Shown piece after piece: positions 1-8,876 of a stretch of DNA of 64,000 nucleotides. The position numbers were made by a program, and so were the translations under genes. The notes under the pieces are model-generated. The model was not told the origin of the DNA and ran no database searches. It saw only the letters and a list, made by a program, of their open reading frames with translations. How positions within the stretch are numbered: position 1 is the stretch's first letter; each line of letters opens with the position of its first letter. This stretch comes from Microbacterium sp. LWO12-1.2 (GTDB lineage: Bacteria > Actinomycetota > Actinomycetes > Actinomycetales > Microbacteriaceae): contig NZ_JBEGII010000001.1 in NCBI RefSeq assembly GCF_040675875.1, positions 868,001 through 932,000 on the forward strand, given 5' to 3'.

Positions 1-1757
1 TCCGGTCTGGACGCTGCCCGCTCTGCCATGGCACCGGTCTTCGCCGCGAAGCCCTGGCTGTGACGTTCGCCGGCCGGACGATCGCTGAACTCAATGCGCT
101 CCCGATGGCCGAACTCGCCGAAGTACTGCGGCCCACCACACAGCTCACCGATGCCGTCCCTGCACTGCCGACGACTCTCTCCGGGGAGCGCACCGATGTC
201 GCGGTCGCGCTCACCACGGACCTCCTGGAACGCATCACCGTTCTCACAGACCTCGGACTCGGCTACCTCGGGCTCGGTCGCGTGACGACGACGCTCTCAC
301 CCGGCGAGATGCAGAGGCTGCGGCTCGCGACGCAACTGAGGTCGGGGCTCTTCGGCGTCATCTACGTCCTCGATGAGCCGTCCGCCGGTCTGCACCCTGC
401 CGATGCGGAGCCCCTGCTCGAGGTCCTGGACCAGCTCAAGCGCTCGGGCAACTCCGTCTTCGTGGTCGAACACAACATGGATATCGTCCGACACGCCGAT
501 TGGATCGTCGATGTCGGACCCGGGGCCGGTGAAGGCGGCGGTGAGGTGCTCTACAGCGGTGCGGTCGAGGGGCTCGCGGCCGTCGAGTCGTCCGTGACGC
601 GACCGTTCCTGTTCTCCGCGCACGGTGAGGTCGCCGAGAGCCGTCGCTCTGTGCGCGTCCCGGCCGCCTGGGTCACGATCGAAGGCATCACGGTGCATAA
701 CCTCACCGACGTCGACGTCGCCGTCCCCGTGGGGGCCTTCGTCGCCGTCACCGGGGTGTCGGGGTCGGGCAAGTCGACGCTCGTGAGCCGCGTGCTCCGC
801 GACGTCGTGCGCGATCATCTGCGTTCGGACGGCGATGTCTTCGCCGAGGATCCGGACGACGATGCGACGTCGACCGCTGTTCCCGAAGACGGAGGGGGAT
901 TCGCCGAGGCGACGACATCCGATATCGGCGCTGACGCGCTCTTCTTCCGGCGTGCGACGGGCCTGGAGCACTTCGATCGGCTGGTACGCGTCGATCAGAA
1001 GCCCATCGGACGCACGCCGCGATCGAATCTCGCCACCTACACGGGCATGTTCGACGCGGTCCGCGCGGTCTTCGCCCGCACCGACCTCGCGAGGGAGCGC
1101 GGCTATACGGCAGGACGGTTCTCGTTCAACGTCGCCGGCGGACGCTGCGAGACCTGCCTGGGTGAGGGCTTCGTGTCGGTGGAGCTGCTCTTCCTCCCCG
1201 GCAGCTACGGACGCTGCCCCACCTGCCACGGCGCGCGGTACAACGCGGAGACGCTCGAGATCAGGTTCGAGGGCAAGACGATCGCGGACGTTCTCGCGCT
1301 GACGGTCGAGCAGGCGTCGGAGTTCCTCGCCGCCGTTCCCGCGGCAGCGCGCAGCCTGCGCGCTCTCCTCGACGTCGGACTCGGCTACCTGCGTCTCGGC
1401 CAGCCGGCGACGGAGCTGTCGGGCGGCGAGGCGCAACGGATCAAGCTGGCGACCGAGCTGCAGCGGATGCAGCGCGGTCACACGCTCTACCTGCTGGATG
1501 AGCCGACGACGGGTCTGCATCCCGCCGACGTGCGACTGTTGCTCGCCCAGCTGCAGTCGCTCGTCGATGCCGGCAACACGGTCGTGGTCGTCGAGCATGA
1601 GATGGATGTCGTCGCGGCCGCGGACTGGGTGATCGACCTCGGTCCTTCCGGGGGAGACGCCGGAGGACGCATCGTCGCCTCGGGGACTCCGGACGCGATC
1701 GCGAATGATCCCGCCAGTCGTACCGGTCCGTATCTGGCCGCGCGGCTCCCGCGATGA
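1..1757 (+). CDS. UvrA-type excinuclease ABC ATPase, 5' end outside the window
   Basis: This is the C-terminal two thirds of a UvrA-family protein. The frame is open to the left edge: codons from base 3 read a zinc-finger half (Cys-Pro-Leu-Cys, bases 15-26), so the gene starts upstream and the GTG at 60 is not the start. The first ATPase half follows, with an LSPGE signature (about 297) and a Walker [11 protein letters not shown]. Then come a second Walker A (GVSGSGKST, about 753), a second zinc module (CETC about 1146, CPTC about 1214), the LSGGEAQR signature (about 1417) and [11 protein letters not shown]. UvrA binds damaged DNA in nucleotide excision repair. UvrA2-like paralogues instead act in drug tolerance, and the departure of the first signature from LSGGE makes a paralogue plausible. 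Without the N-terminus (UvrB-binding region) I cannot decide. It converges on the hairpin at 1771. Confidence 0.9.
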   Translation, partial: RSGRCPLCHGTGLRREALAVTFAGRTIAELNALPMAELAEVLRPTTQLTDAVPALPTTLSGERTDVAVALTTDLLERITVLTDLGLGYLGLGRVTTTLSPGEMQRLRLATQLRSGLFGVIYVLDEPSAGLHPADAEPLLEVLDQLKRSGNSVFVVEHNMDIVRHADWIVDVGPGAGEGGGEVLYSGAVEGLAAVESSVTRPFLFSAHGEVAESRRSVRVPAAWVTIEGITVHNLTDVDVAVPVGAFVAVTGVSGSGKSTLVSRVLRDVVRDHLRSDGDVFAEDPDDDATSTAVPEDGGGFAEATTSDIGADALFFRRATGLEHFDRLVRVDQKPIGRTPRSNLATYTGMFDAVRAVFARTDLARERGYTAGRFSFNVAGGRCETCLGEGFVSVELLFLPGSYGRCPTCHGARYNAETLEIRFEGKTIADVLALTVEQASEFLAAVPAAARSLRALLDVGLGYLRLGQPATELSGGEAQRIKLATELQRMQRGHTLYLLDEPTTGLHPADVRLLLAQLQSLVDAGNTVVVVEHEMDVVAAADWVIDLGPSGGDAGGRIVASGTPDAIANDPASRTGPYLAARLPR

Positions 1758-1768
1758 CGGCGCCCTGG

Positions 1769-1811
1769 ATATGAAGAAGGACCGTCCTCACGGACGGTCC
1801 TTCTTCATGTG
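1769..1811. repeat. 43-bp direct repeat, left copy
   Basis: Identical over all 43 bases to 8827-8869. The repeat consists almost wholly of a perfect hairpin (see the terminator at 1771). After the identical block both copies continue with similar but gapped GT-rich sequence, suggesting the original homology was slightly longer. Confidence 0.9.
1771..1808. terminator. hairpin terminator after the uvrA-like gene
   Basis: Two perfectly complementary 17-base arms (1771-1787 and 1792-1808, starting ATGAAGAAGGACC) enclose a TCAC loop. The outer A/T-rich parts give short A and T runs on both sides, so it can terminate transcription in either direction. It begins 13 bases after the stop codon of the UvrA-type gene. 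Confidence 0.8.
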
Positions 1812-2035
1812 AGTGTGGGTTGTACGCGGAAGGTGTCTTGCCGCGTGATTCCGGGGCGGATCTATGCACGAGTCGAGTCCGATCCTCCAACGCCAGTGAG
1901 CCAATCCTCTAATTCGGCAGACTTGGCTGGAACGGGGCGGATCGACACCCACCCTGCCACTGCACAGACATCGAGCAGCCGGGCCAAGGGACGACCAGGA
2001 TGCACCAGCGCGGATCACTGGGCATCAACGCTGCA

Positions 2036-2887
2036 TCAACGGGGCGCCCACTGTGCGCTCGCTGGCCTCACGAGTGACGTGTAGTTGCCATTCAGCGGAG
2101 CGAGTCGCTGGAGATAGTGTTCTGGTGGCCGCGGGTAGGGCTCCTCGGGTTCACCGAACGCGAGCCCATCTTTCTGTCCGAGCAGTCTCGCTTCCTCATA
2201 GGTCAACGCCCGGCCGCGGAACCCGAGGTCCACGCCTCTCGGGAGTGGCGAGATGAGCTGGGCCTTCCGGTGCGATCTTCGGACGACGGCCGCCGCGATT
2301 CGATTGGCAAGTGGAGCGTAGCCCGACTCTGGTAGAACGACGAGTGCGAACAGTCTGCCCATAGTCCAGCTGACGAGATGTGCGAAGGACTCTCCATCGA
2401 ACGTAAGGGCGGAGTGACGCCCTCCGACAAGTGCTGGCTCAGCAACGCTGCCGACGAAAACTCTGACTCCGAGTGGAACCCGTCGAGATCGATACAAGTC
2501 GCTGAAGAGCTCCCTCGGATAGCCGTTCTGATTTCTGTGACCCCACGTGTAGACCAGCGCAGCGCGAGTGAGGTGTAGAGCCACGGGAAGGACCGATTCC
2601 GCCGGTAGGTCATGTTGACGACCGGTCGCGAAGGGGATGAGGTAGTGGCTCGCCTCTTCGTCAATGTCCTTCAGCCAGGAGCCGTTACAGGACTTGCACA
2701 CTCCGTCCCACTTCATGTCGAAAGGTGAACGATTGTTGACTCGCCTCGGCTTGAACGATCCATCGGTCGACATCGTGTCCAGCATCACCAGTGGGACGTC
2801 GAAGTACTTCTCCCAAGAGTCGGGCAGCCAATGCTCGGCGCTGGACTCGCCATCGCCGTTAAGGCAGAAGGGGCATGGTGACTTCAC
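2036..2887 (-). CDS. HNH-endonuclease-like zinc protein of the island
   Basis: The product has 283 residues and begins at a GTG. The N-terminus carries CPFC (residues 5-8), then AEHWLPDSW, and about 50 residues on VCKSCNGSWLKDID. Paired CxxC motifs with an intervening E-H and a following C-N are the layout of the treble-clef/HNH fold. The rest (about residues 85-283) matches no family I recognise. If active it would be a DNA- or RNA-cutting enzyme; this is inference from the motif layout. It is transcribed opposite to the other island genes and has no close partner on its strand. Its stop lies about 225 bases inside the left repeat. An alternative is a purely structural zinc-binding protein. 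Confidence 0.6.
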   Translation of the reverse strand: MKSPCPFCLNGDGESSAEHWLPDSWEKYFDVPLVMLDTMSTDGSFKPRRVNNRSPFDMKWDGVCKSCNGSWLKDIDEEASHYLIPFATGRQHDLPAESVLPVALHLTRAALVYTWGHRNQNGYPRELFSDLYRSRRVPLGVRVFVGSVAEPALVGGRHSALTFDGESFAHLVSWTMGRLFALVVLPESGYAPLANRIAAAVVRRSHRKAQLISPLPRGVDLGFRGRALTYEEARLLGQKDGLAFGEPEEPYPRPPEHYLQRLAPLNGNYTSLVRPASAQWAPR

Positions 2888-3019
2888 CAGCTCACGATAG
2901 CGACAGATCTGGCAGGGCCCTAGGTAACTGCCATGTTCAACGAGAACAGCGGACCCGGGCTCAGGCGCCTCAGATGTTGCCTCCGTGCCTCACGCGATAT
3001 CGGAATCCGAATCGTCTAC

Positions 3020-3025
3020 TATGCT
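3020..3025 (+). promoter_or_regulatory. -10 box for the lipoprotein gene
   Basis: TATGCT ends 6 bases before the ATG at 3032, the spacing seen at many genes in this window. It supports 3032 as the start and a leaderless transcript. No clear -35 box. Confidence 0.45.
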
Positions 3026-3031
3026 GACCGC

Positions 3032-3535
3032 ATGAATCTGGGGGGATGCGGCGCTTTGGCCGCCATCGTGGTCGCGTGCGCGCTGCTCGCAGCAGGCTGT
3101 TCATCATCGGCACCGAACCCTGAGTCGTTGCCGTCGGACGAACCGGCGTCGGCGCTCACGCCGACGCCGAGACCCACCCCACCTTCGGACACCGACGGCG
3201 ATGGCGTGCTCGACTCGATGGACGACTTCCCCGACGATCCGACCCGCACGAAGCAGCTCTACTACGCGTCTGGCGATCCCGTTGTCGCCGGCTACCCGTT
3301 GGTCGTCGACACCACGCAGTTGGATTACCGGCTGGCGAACTGGATCAAGACGCCACAGGCCGTGGCGCTCGCACCAGGGGTGTACGCCGGCTACAACCCA
3401 GCGGTCACCGACCTCGCCGTCTACCTGGAGACGAACACCGGAGATGGTGACTGCGCCGTTCGGGAGATGTACCAGTTCGGTGGAGGCGCCTGCTGGGACG
3501 GCGTCTTGGCGTCACCGGCAGAACCCACCCAATAG
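3032..3535 (+). CDS. putative secreted lipoprotein with a calcium-binding (TSP3-like) repeat
   Basis: A 167-residue protein. It starts with a hydrophobic signal sequence ending in LLAAGC, a lipobox whose Cys would be lipidated and anchored outside the membrane. A Ser/Pro/Thr-rich linker follows, then DTDGDGVLDSMDDFPDDPTR, which has the Asp spacing of thrombospondin type 3 / EF-hand-like calcium loops. The remaining 90 residues carry two cysteines late in the chain and match no family I know. The ATG at 3032 is preferred to an upstream in-frame ATG (2933), which would bury the signal peptide and lacks the -10 box spacing. The stop lies 25 bases before the SIR2 gene, so the two could be cotranscribed; whether they work together is unknown. 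Confidence 0.6.
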   Translation: MNLGGCGALAAIVVACALLAAGCSSSAPNPESLPSDEPASALTPTPRPTPPSDTDGDGVLDSMDDFPDDPTRTKQLYYASGDPVVAGYPLVVDTTQLDYRLANWIKTPQAVALAPGVYAGYNPAVTDLAVYLETNTGDGDCAVREMYQFGGGACWDGVLASPAEPTQ

Positions 3536-3560
3536 CCTCAATACCGATGTCGAGGATTCC

Positions 3561-6500
3561 ATGAAGATCACCCCAGGTGTCGAGCTCCCCGAGGAGCTTC
3601 TCACCGCAGCCCGGGCGGGTGAACTGGTGCTATTTGTCGGCGCCGGCGCATCGATGGGCGGGAAGTCCGGTCTACCGGACTTCAATGAGCTCGCTCGGCA
3701 AGTCGCGAACAGAGTCGGCCGCGTCTTCGACGGCGACGAACCGGCCGACGCGTTCCTTGGCAGACTTTCGAATGAATTCCCCCAGGTGCGCGGCATCGCG
3801 CGCGACATCATCGCACGCCCTTCGTCCTCCGCGAACGACACACACCGAGGGATTGCTCGCCTAGCAGCGGCGACTTCTGCCTCCGTCGTCACGACCAACT
3901 ATGACGAGCACATCACGACAGCAGCAGCAGCTGAGGACCTCGTGCTGGGGGAGACCTTCAATGCTCCGGCGGTGCCTCTCGCGCGTAGTTTTCGCGGCGT
4001 GGTTCACCTTCATGGGGCAGTGTCCCGACCAACTGACGACCTCGTCCTGACGGACGCAGACTTTGGTCGCGCCTACCTTACCGACGGTTGGGCGAGACGA
4101 TTCGTGCAGGATCTCTTCACCAACCGAACTGTTCTGTTCATCGGTTACAGCCACAACGACGTGGTTGTCACGTACCTCGCGCGAGGCCTCCCCCCGAACA
4201 CTCGTCGATTCGTGCTCACTGACAAGCCTGAGAACCCGCGGTGGAACGATCTTCGGATCGAAGCGATTGGGTATTTGTCTGCTGACGACCACAAGGCTCT
4301 GCCCGAAGCCCTGGACGCATGGGCGACTCTCCAGCGAATGGGCCACCTGGATCATCACGAACGAGTCCGTTCTATCGTTCAGGGCGGCCCACCTAAGATC
4401 CCCGACGAGGCTGACTACCTCGCGTATGCCATCACCGTCCCGTCCGGCGTGCGCGCGTTCGCCAGGTCCGCCACCGGTCCCGAGTGGCTACGTTGGGCGG
4501 AGACGCAGCCACCGTTCCAACAATTGTTCGACCCTGGCATTGAAATGTCCGAAAGCGGGCGAGTGCTCACCGGGTGGTTCTCGGAAACCTACGCCATGGA
4601 ACCCGCCCGAGCCGATCTCGCGATGCGAGTGCTCGCCCGACATGGACCACTCGTCAACCCATACCTTCGATACGAACTCAGCATTCGCAGCGCCAGGATG
4701 CCGCAGGAGCACTCGCGTCTCGCGCGGCAGTGGGCGCTCATCGTCTCAGCCGCAATGAGCACAGCCCACCGAACGCGCGAGTTCTGGTTCCAGACGCACG
4801 GACATGACGACCTATCGTCATCAGAGCTCCTTCCTTTCGTGCGCGAGGCCGTCGCTGCACGCCTCACCCTGGCCGAAGAGAGGTCATGGTTTTCCCAGGA
4901 AGGCACGGACGAGTCGACGCGATTGAAGTTCGGCATAGCGTGGATTGGCGACAAATCCGACATGGGCCGCCTACTGGAGCGCGTCCGGGCGGACCTCGTT
5001 CCTGTCGCTGCGCAGGTAGTTCAGGTACTGGAACAAGCCATCGCCAATGCGTACGAGATCCTTGACGCATTCGATGAGGACCACTTCGACAGTTGGTCCT
5101 TTCGTCGCTCAGCCATCGAACCGCACGCCCAGGACGAACACCGCGACATCGAGGACGAGCTCATAGATACTCTTCGCGACGCGGCCTCCATACAACAGCG
5201 CGTAGATGCATCGATTCGACCACGGTGGCTTTCTAGCCCACACGATCTACTTCGCCGACTCGCCGTTCACCTGTTGAGGGAAGATGAAGCCCGCACCGCG
5301 AACCAGAAGATCGAGGAGCTTCTTCAAGGACCGGGCGTCTATGACCGCCACCTCAAGCACGAAGTCTTCACGCTCGTCGCGTCGACCGCGGCCGACCTCG
5401 ACGACACCGCCAGAGGTAAGTTCCTGGCCGCTGTGCTCGAAGGGCCGCCCGCGTTCAACACGGACGAAGAAACCAACGCTCGTCTCCGTGAACGTGTGAT
5501 GTTCGACCTACTCGAATGGACCTCGAGGCACGTTTCCGGCTGGCAGGAGCTCGAGGCGGAACTCAGCAACATTCGGGCCGGTCGCCCAGAAATCGGCGTC
5601 CGCCCTCACGCCGATTTCGATTCCTGGATGGAGTCCGGCACCTGGGGCGGTAACCAACCGATGGACACGAGCGACTTCGTTGAGCTGGCTCAAAGAGAAA
5701 GCGCCGGAGCCGCAATCCGCGCCCTGATGGATCACGACTTCAGTGAGCGTAACTTCGGCGGCTCCAGCATCTCTGACGCGTGCAAAGTCGTCACGGCAGC
5801 GGTCCGATCTCATCCCGAACTAGGTAGGCCGCTCGTCGATGCCCTGGTTCCTACACCGTTCATGCATCAGCAGGACCTCCTCGCCGCCGTACTCGAGGGC
5901 TGGGAAAACGGGAGCCTTGACGATACCGAGGCGGATGTCGCGGTGACGACAACTGACTCGCTCTATTCACGCGGGGACCTCGTACGACCGACCGCACGCC
6001 TCTGCCTCTCGCTGGTGAACCGCGAGACCGGCAGTAGACCAGAGCCCTTGCTCACCCTGACCGACAAACTCATCAACTCGATCTGGACCGACGAAGCAGG
6101 ACAGTATGAGACTGGCTCGTGGACCGACCCCCTTACTGAGGCCCTAAACACTTGGCCGGGAGCATACGCCCAGTACTGGTTGCATCGGATCAGCCTTCGC
6201 TGGCGAATGAGCGAGAATTGGAATGGGTTCAGCGACGACGAGAAAGCCAGCCTCGACTCGATCCTCAATGACTTCGGGCCGGTCCATCGGCCAGCACTGG
6301 CTATCCTCGCCACCGACCTCCGTTTCCTTTTCGCCTCAGACGAAGCTTTCGTCACGTCGAAGGTGTTCCCGCTGTTTGACCCAACGGTCGGTGGTGACCG
6401 TGCAGCGCTGATGTGGAGTGCCTTCCTCCATAGCCCTCGAGTCGACGACGCACTTCTCGACGCAGGATTCTGGGAGGTCCTTATCCGAGGGCGCGCTGCG

Positions 6501-7103
6501 TACGGCGGGGCTGCACAGCGTGCCTCCGGTCAGCAGTATTGGAGACTGATAGCTGCCGCGTCGATCTACTCCTCAGCTCAGGCCGTCGACCGATCTGCAC
6601 TGCTCCAGCAACTCTCGTTGCCCGCCGACCAGCCGGATCTTCTTCGTCTCCTTGAAGCACTTCGGGCAGAGGTATCTGACCTAGAGCTTGACCGACGTCC
6701 GACCGCTTGGGGATGGATCCAGACTGAGTGGAAGGCGCGTGTCGACTCCAGCAGCGGAGGTCAGTCTCCAGAGGAACGCGCGGCGTGGGGTGACCTCGGA
6801 CTCGCCCTCGGCGAACTTGCGCCTCAGTCGCTCATTGTTAGCGCGACCGCTCCTGGCCCGCTGTCGCGCAACAGCGCGTATTCGGACATTCCCGAGCCGG
6901 TACTGCGCGCTCACGCTGAGGAGTTCGTGCGTGATGCCACCCGTCGCGGTCAGTTCACGACAACTGCTGACTGGTCTGTTCAACACGAGCTCAGCTCCCT
7001 GTTTGCCGTCGTTGGCTCCCTAACCCCACCAAAGGTGCAGCGAGCCTTTGCTGAGGTCGCCGTGGGCTTGGGAATTCATCAAGCCGCGAGTTGGACTACG
7101 TAG
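3561..7103 (+). CDS. large SIR2-domain protein (SIR2 plus long C-terminal region, DUF4020-like)
   Basis: A 1180-residue protein. The first 210 residues hold a SIR2-type NAD-binding domain: VGAGAS (residues 26-31), TTNYDEH (111-117), the catalytic-type HLHG (149-152) and IGYSHND (194-200). Known bacterial SIR2 effectors (ThsA, DSR1/DSR2, SIR2-HerA) hydrolyse NAD+ when phage is sensed and halt the cell. The remaining roughly 950 residues are long, acidic and helix-rich, without Walker motifs, and resemble the C-terminal DUF4020 region found on some SIR2 proteins; this part is recalled, not searched. They would be the sensor or oligomerisation part. ATG 3561 has a weak GAGG 5 bases upstream. A longer in-frame reading from 3201 overlaps the lipoprotein gene and is rejected. 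The frame is intact throughout. Defence function is inference from family and island context. Confidence 0.75.
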   Translation: MKITPGVELPEELLTAARAGELVLFVGAGASMGGKSGLPDFNELARQVANRVGRVFDGDEPADAFLGRLSNEFPQVRGIARDIIARPSSSANDTHRGIARLAAATSASVVTTNYDEHITTAAAAEDLVLGETFNAPAVPLARSFRGVVHLHGAVSRPTDDLVLTDADFGRAYLTDGWARRFVQDLFTNRTVLFIGYSHNDVVVTYLARGLPPNTRRFVLTDKPENPRWNDLRIEAIGYLSADDHKALPEALDAWATLQRMGHLDHHERVRSIVQGGPPKIPDEADYLAYAITVPSGVRAFARSATGPEWLRWAETQPPFQQLFDPGIEMSESGRVLTGWFSETYAMEPARADLAMRVLARHGPLVNPYLRYELSIRSARMPQEHSRLARQWALIVSAAMSTAHRTREFWFQTHGHDDLSSSELLPFVREAVAARLTLAEERSWFSQEGTDESTRLKFGIAWIGDKSDMGRLLERVRADLVPVAAQVVQVLEQAIANAYEILDAFDEDHFDSWSFRRSAIEPHAQDEHRDIEDELIDTLRDAASIQQRVDASIRPRWLSSPHDLLRRLAVHLLREDEARTANQKIEELLQGPGVYDRHLKHEVFTLVASTAADLDDTARGKFLAAVLEGPPAFNTDEETNARLRERVMFDLLEWTSRHVSGWQELEAELSNIRAGRPEIGVRPHADFDSWMESGTWGGNQPMDTSDFVELAQRESAGAAIRALMDHDFSERNFGGSSISDACKVVTAAVRSHPELGRPLVDALVPTPFMHQQDLLAAVLEGWENGSLDDTEADVAVTTTDSLYSRGDLVRPTARLCLSLVNRETGSRPEPLLTLTDKLINSIWTDEAGQYETGSWTDPLTEALNTWPGAYAQYWLHRISLRWRMSENWNGFSDDEKASLDSILNDFGPVHRPALAILATDLRFLFASDEAFVTSKVFPLFDPTVGGDRAALMWSAFLHSPRVDDALLDAGFWEVLIRGRAAYGGAAQRASGQQYWRLIAAASIYSSAQAVDRSALLQQLSLPADQPDLLRLLEALRAEVSDLELDRRPTAWGWIQTEWKARVDSSSGGQSPEERAAWGDLGLALGELAPQSLIVSATAPGPLSRNSAYSDIPEPVLRAHAEEFVRDATRRGQFTTTADWSVQHELSSLFAVVGSLTPPKVQRAFAEVAVGLGIHQAASWTT

Positions 7104-7215
7104 TTGCAAGCACTGCCGCTGAATGCTCGTCGTTGTCCTCATCATGAACGGCTGCTGCACGGGAGGATGCTGTGGTTAGAACTGACCGACGAGATATCAC
7201 AATCGGGCACTGCGG

Positions 7216-7221
7216 TACGTT
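7216..7221 (+). promoter_or_regulatory. -10 box for the GIY-YIG gene
   Basis: TACGTT ends 6 bases before the ATG at 7228. This suggests the gene has its own leaderless promoter and is not simply read through from the SIR2 gene 124 bases upstream. Confidence 0.45.
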
Positions 7222-7227
7222 GAGCAC

Positions 7228-8745
7228 ATGACCAGCGACGTCGTGGAGGCCGGTTGGCATCCAGATCCTTCGGGACAGTTCGAGCAACGTTATTGGAACG
7301 GCGCCGCTTGGACGGAGCATGTTTTCTCCGGCGGTGTGCAGTCTATTGCTCCGGTCGCCCACAGCCGTGCCGAGGCTCGTGCCCTTCGTGCCCAGGCCTC
7401 GGCCGAGCCGCGCGCCGAACCTGGAGCGGCAGCGGATGCTGTTGGTGAGGCTGGGCCGTCGAACTCAGGCACCGGTAATGCACTGGTTCTGGAGAACATC
7501 CCGCTCGTCGGTGCGCGCAAGCACGCTGAGAAACTGCGCTCAGAGGTCGCACGGCTACAGGGGCTCATCGACCAGTGCGGGCTCCAGGACGTGGCCGCCC
7601 TGGATGACCTGAAGCGCCACCTGAACCAGGAAGTCGATGGCGTGCGCGGGCAGGTCGCAGCCGCCTCGGCGGAGCTTGTATCGCGTCAAGCGGACATCGC
7701 GTCCACGGAGGCATCGCTGCTCGACCTGCGCGGAGCCGTCGAGGTCCAGGAACTCGGCCTCTACGACTACGAGCATCCCGCCGAGGACTCGGTAGCCCTC
7801 GCCACCCAGCTCGAAGCGCTCCGCGCAGATATCAAGATGGCCGTCCGCGCCGGCAGGGCCACGCAGGCGACGAGCAACTTCACCTTCAACAACAGCACGG
7901 CCAAGGGCGCGAAGTTCGTTCGAGACATGTCGAAGCTCATGCTCCGCTCCTACAACGCCGAGGCCGAGAATTGCGTCAAGGCAGTCCGTGCCGGGAACCT
8001 TGCCACCGCTCAGAAGCGCCTCACGACCGCGATGGAGCAGATCGCTCGCCTCGGCACGATGATCGACCTGAGCATCACGTCGTACTTCCACCAGCTTCGT
8101 CTCCGCGAGCTTGAACTCGCCAATCGGCACCTCCGTGCCGTTCAGGAAGAGAAGGAAGCAGATCGCGCGCACCGTGAGGAGCTTCGGGAGCAGCGCAAGG
8201 CGGAGAAGGAACTCGCTGCAGAGAAGGCGCGCCTCGAGAAGGAACGCGGGCACTACGCGAACACCATCGCCGCCCTGGAAGCCAACGGTGATCTCGAAGG
8301 TGCGGAGCGCATGCGAGCGCGCCTCGCTGATGTCGAGCACGCCATCGAGAACGTCGACTACCGAGCAGCGAACATCCGCGCCGGGTACGTGTACGTCATC
8401 AGCAATGTCGGCTCGTTCGGGCCTGACGTGGTGAAGATTGGCCTCACTCGGCGCCTCGAACCCATGGACCGCGTCAACGAACTCGGAGACGCGTCCGTGC
8501 CCTTCCGGTTCGACGTCCACGCCCTGTTCTTCGCCGACGACGCCGTGAGCATCGAGGCGATGCTGCACCAGCACTTCGCGGACCGACGCATCAACCAGAT
8601 CAACCTGCGCCGCGAGTACTTCCGTACCACTCCCACTGAGGTGCGCGAGGCATTGAAGGCGCACTCCGTCGAGCTGCTCGACTTCAAGCTGGAGCCCGCT
8701 GCGGAGGAGTATATGGCGACTCGCGCCTTGCAGGGCAGCCGCTAA
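7228..8745 (+). CDS. DUF2510 / coiled-coil (DUF4041-like) / T5orf172 GIY-YIG protein
   Basis: 505 residues in three parts. Residues about 6-32 form a DUF2510 module (GWHPDP...RYWNGAAWTEH), a small domain common in actinobacterial membrane and envelope proteins. Residues about 85-375 are charged helices with heptad-like stretches, including a very Lys/Glu/Arg-rich segment, in the style of DUF4041. Residues about 386-485 read GYVYVIS...VKIGLTRR...R...L and later IEAMLHQHF and EYFRT, the T5orf172/Mug113 version of the GIY-YIG nuclease fold. GIY-YIG enzymes make single or double DNA cuts. In DUF4041 proteins the biochemical role is not known to me. No transmembrane helix is obvious. It closes the island, 81 bases before the right repeat. 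Confidence 0.75.
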   Translation: MTSDVVEAGWHPDPSGQFEQRYWNGAAWTEHVFSGGVQSIAPVAHSRAEARALRAQASAEPRAEPGAAADAVGEAGPSNSGTGNALVLENIPLVGARKHAEKLRSEVARLQGLIDQCGLQDVAALDDLKRHLNQEVDGVRGQVAAASAELVSRQADIASTEASLLDLRGAVEVQELGLYDYEHPAEDSVALATQLEALRADIKMAVRAGRATQATSNFTFNNSTAKGAKFVRDMSKLMLRSYNAEAENCVKAVRAGNLATAQKRLTTAMEQIARLGTMIDLSITSYFHQLRLRELELANRHLRAVQEEKEADRAHREELREQRKAEKELAAEKARLEKERGHYANTIAALEANGDLEGAERMRARLADVEHAIENVDYRAANIRAGYVYVISNVGSFGPDVVKIGLTRRLEPMDRVNELGDASVPFRFDVHALFFADDAVSIEAMLHQHFADRRINQINLRREYFRTTPTEVREALKAHSVELLDFKLEPAAEEYMATRALQGSR

Positions 8746-8826
8746 TTCTTGTCCAGGGGCTCCTGACAACTGTAGTTACTCACGGCGTCGGCCACGGCGA
8801 AGGAGCGGCAGAGTCGCGTCGCACAC

Positions 8827-8869
8827 ATATGAAGAAGGACCGTCCTCACGGACGGTCCTTCTTCATGTG
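8827..8869. repeat. 43-bp direct repeat, right copy
   Basis: Exact copy of 1769-1811, lying just beyond the 3' end of tRNA-Arg. It marks the right border of the island. Confidence 0.9.
8829..8866. terminator. hairpin terminator after tRNA-Arg
   Basis: Same perfect 17-bp stem and 4-base loop as at 1771. It would end the tRNA-Arg transcript coming from the right (minus strand) and any read-through from the island on the plus strand. Confidence 0.75.
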
Positions 8870-8876
8870 TGTGTTG

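Larger units (their letters stand above)
1769..8869. mobile_element. accessory (genomic) island bounded by 43-bp direct repeats
   Basis: Two identical 43-bp sequences at 1769-1811 and 8827-8869 bracket four genes that have no housekeeping role: an HNH-like protein, a lipoprotein, a SIR2-domain protein and a GIY-YIG-domain protein. The interior is visibly less GC-rich than the flanks; a hand count of 2341-2400 gives 34 G+C in 60. The right repeat ends 8 bases from the 3' end of tRNA-Arg, a usual kind of landing site. No integrase, transposase or terminal inverted repeat is visible, so entry was by an absent recombinase or by homologous exchange. The island boundaries are inferred from the repeat. 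Confidence 0.65.

Noticed and set aside
297..1598. Minus-strand frame of 433 codons opposite the UvrA-like gene
   Set aside because: Antisense shadow with Arg/Glu-rich low-complexity product.
3201..3560. Longer N-terminus of the SIR2 protein
   Set aside because: It would be read out of frame through the lipoprotein gene; the SIR2 domain starts right after ATG 3561.
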